A stretch of 64,000 nt of DNA from Butyrivibrio sp. (lineage in GTDB: Bacteria; Bacillota; Clostridia; Lachnospirales; Lachnospiraceae). This document shows, one piece after another, positions 63,850 through 64,000 of the stretch. The stretch is from assembly GCA_017446685.1 (NCBI GenBank), contig JAFSQI010000083.1:16590-80589 (forward strand), read 5' to 3'. The translations under genes and the position numbers were made by a program. How positions within the stretch are numbered: position 1 is the first letter of the stretch; each line of letters begins with the position of its first letter. Below the pieces are notes generated by a model, which searched no databases, was not told where the DNA came from, and saw nothing but the letters and a program-made list of their open reading frames with translations.

Positions 63850-64000
63850 TCACCATAGCTGACGGCGTAAATTTACTGTAGGATTTAATAGGTTAAAGGA
63901 ACCTTGATATGCCTCCATATGTTTGGCATCTATAGATACGGAAATTCTTTATCCGCTTTTATTAAGCTATCATTGAGAAATATGTATGTCAAGGACAAGC
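63850..64000 (-). other. unassigned tail, possible frameshifted 3' end of a gene
   Basis: The gap 63738-64000 holds no clear gene. On the minus strand one frame is open from the edge to 63934 and another from about 63954 to a stop at 63850, ending in NLLNPTVNLRRQLW. Both are short and could be two parts of a degraded reading frame entering from outside the window. TTTTCTTTTTTTC follows the stop, like a terminator tail. A small RNA is an alternative. Confidence 0.25.

Noticed and set aside
63738-64000. tmRNA or 6S RNA at the right edge
   Set aside because: No tRNA-like end, tag frame or long rod-like pairing was found by eye.

Overview
The window comes from the chromosome of an AT-rich Gram-positive anaerobe. 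Housekeeping genes in a clostridial order, purine-rich Shine-Dalgarno sequences and many sugar importers without their own ATPases point to the Lachnospiraceae. A plant-polysaccharide fermenter of the Butyrivibrio/Pseudobutyrivibrio type is the best guess; this is inferred from gene content, not from a marker search. Nearly all genes lie on the minus strand. No insertion sequence, prophage, CRISPR array or rRNA was recognised.

Region 1 (1-16.2 kb) is housekeeping. Reading leftward it holds rpmF, plsX, acpP, rnc, smc and ftsY, then ilvA, a YitT-type membrane protein and a membrane-anchored GH25 muramidase. To the right are an AraC regulator sitting where a DUF177 gene is often found, ackA, tmcAL with a perfect CcpA-type cre site between them, and a 703-residue protein with a cyclic-nucleotide-binding-like N-terminus.

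Region 2 (16.2-30 kb) is a pectin/hemicellulose side-chain and hexuronate locus. It has a TIM-barrel isomerase-like protein, an ankyrin-GH43 fusion, a second GH43, an SGNH acetylesterase, an LplABC-type importer, altronate dehydratase, uronate isomerase and a LacI regulator. Matching LacI/cre-type operators lie at both divergent uxa promoters. Region 3 (30-38.8 kb) is a sucrose/fructan locus: ROK fructokinase, mnmA, GH32, a second LplABC-type importer and a divergent LacI regulator behind an AT-rich operator array.

Region 4 (38.9-44.8 kb) handles ions and stress. A CaCA exchanger sits behind a yybP-ykoY (Mn2+) riboswitch with a clear terminator. Next come an intracellular GH8 exo-oligoxylanase, a FeoA-FeoB fusion behind a Fur-box-like site, MscL with a zinc ribbon, and tRNA-Gly(CCC).

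Region 5 (44.8-55.6 kb) is the most unusual part. A tightly packed eight-gene operon under a YtrA-type GntR regulator and a perfect operator combines an ABC-2 exporter (ATPase plus membrane protein), two sugar-type importer permeases, an HlyD-like adaptor, a MacB-core-like membrane protein and a propeller/solute-binding lipoprotein fusion. Region 6 (55.7-64 kb) holds the UPF0210/UPF0237 pair, a WalJ-like MBL hydrolase, a large FtsA-like protein, coaE, a PolA with both nuclease activities apparently lost, and a zinc-finger membrane protein.

Three secreted-sugar importers occur without a cognate ATPase, so a shared MsmX-type ATPase elsewhere is likely. Several solute-binding-protein genes are followed by hairpin terminators that would lower expression of the next gene.
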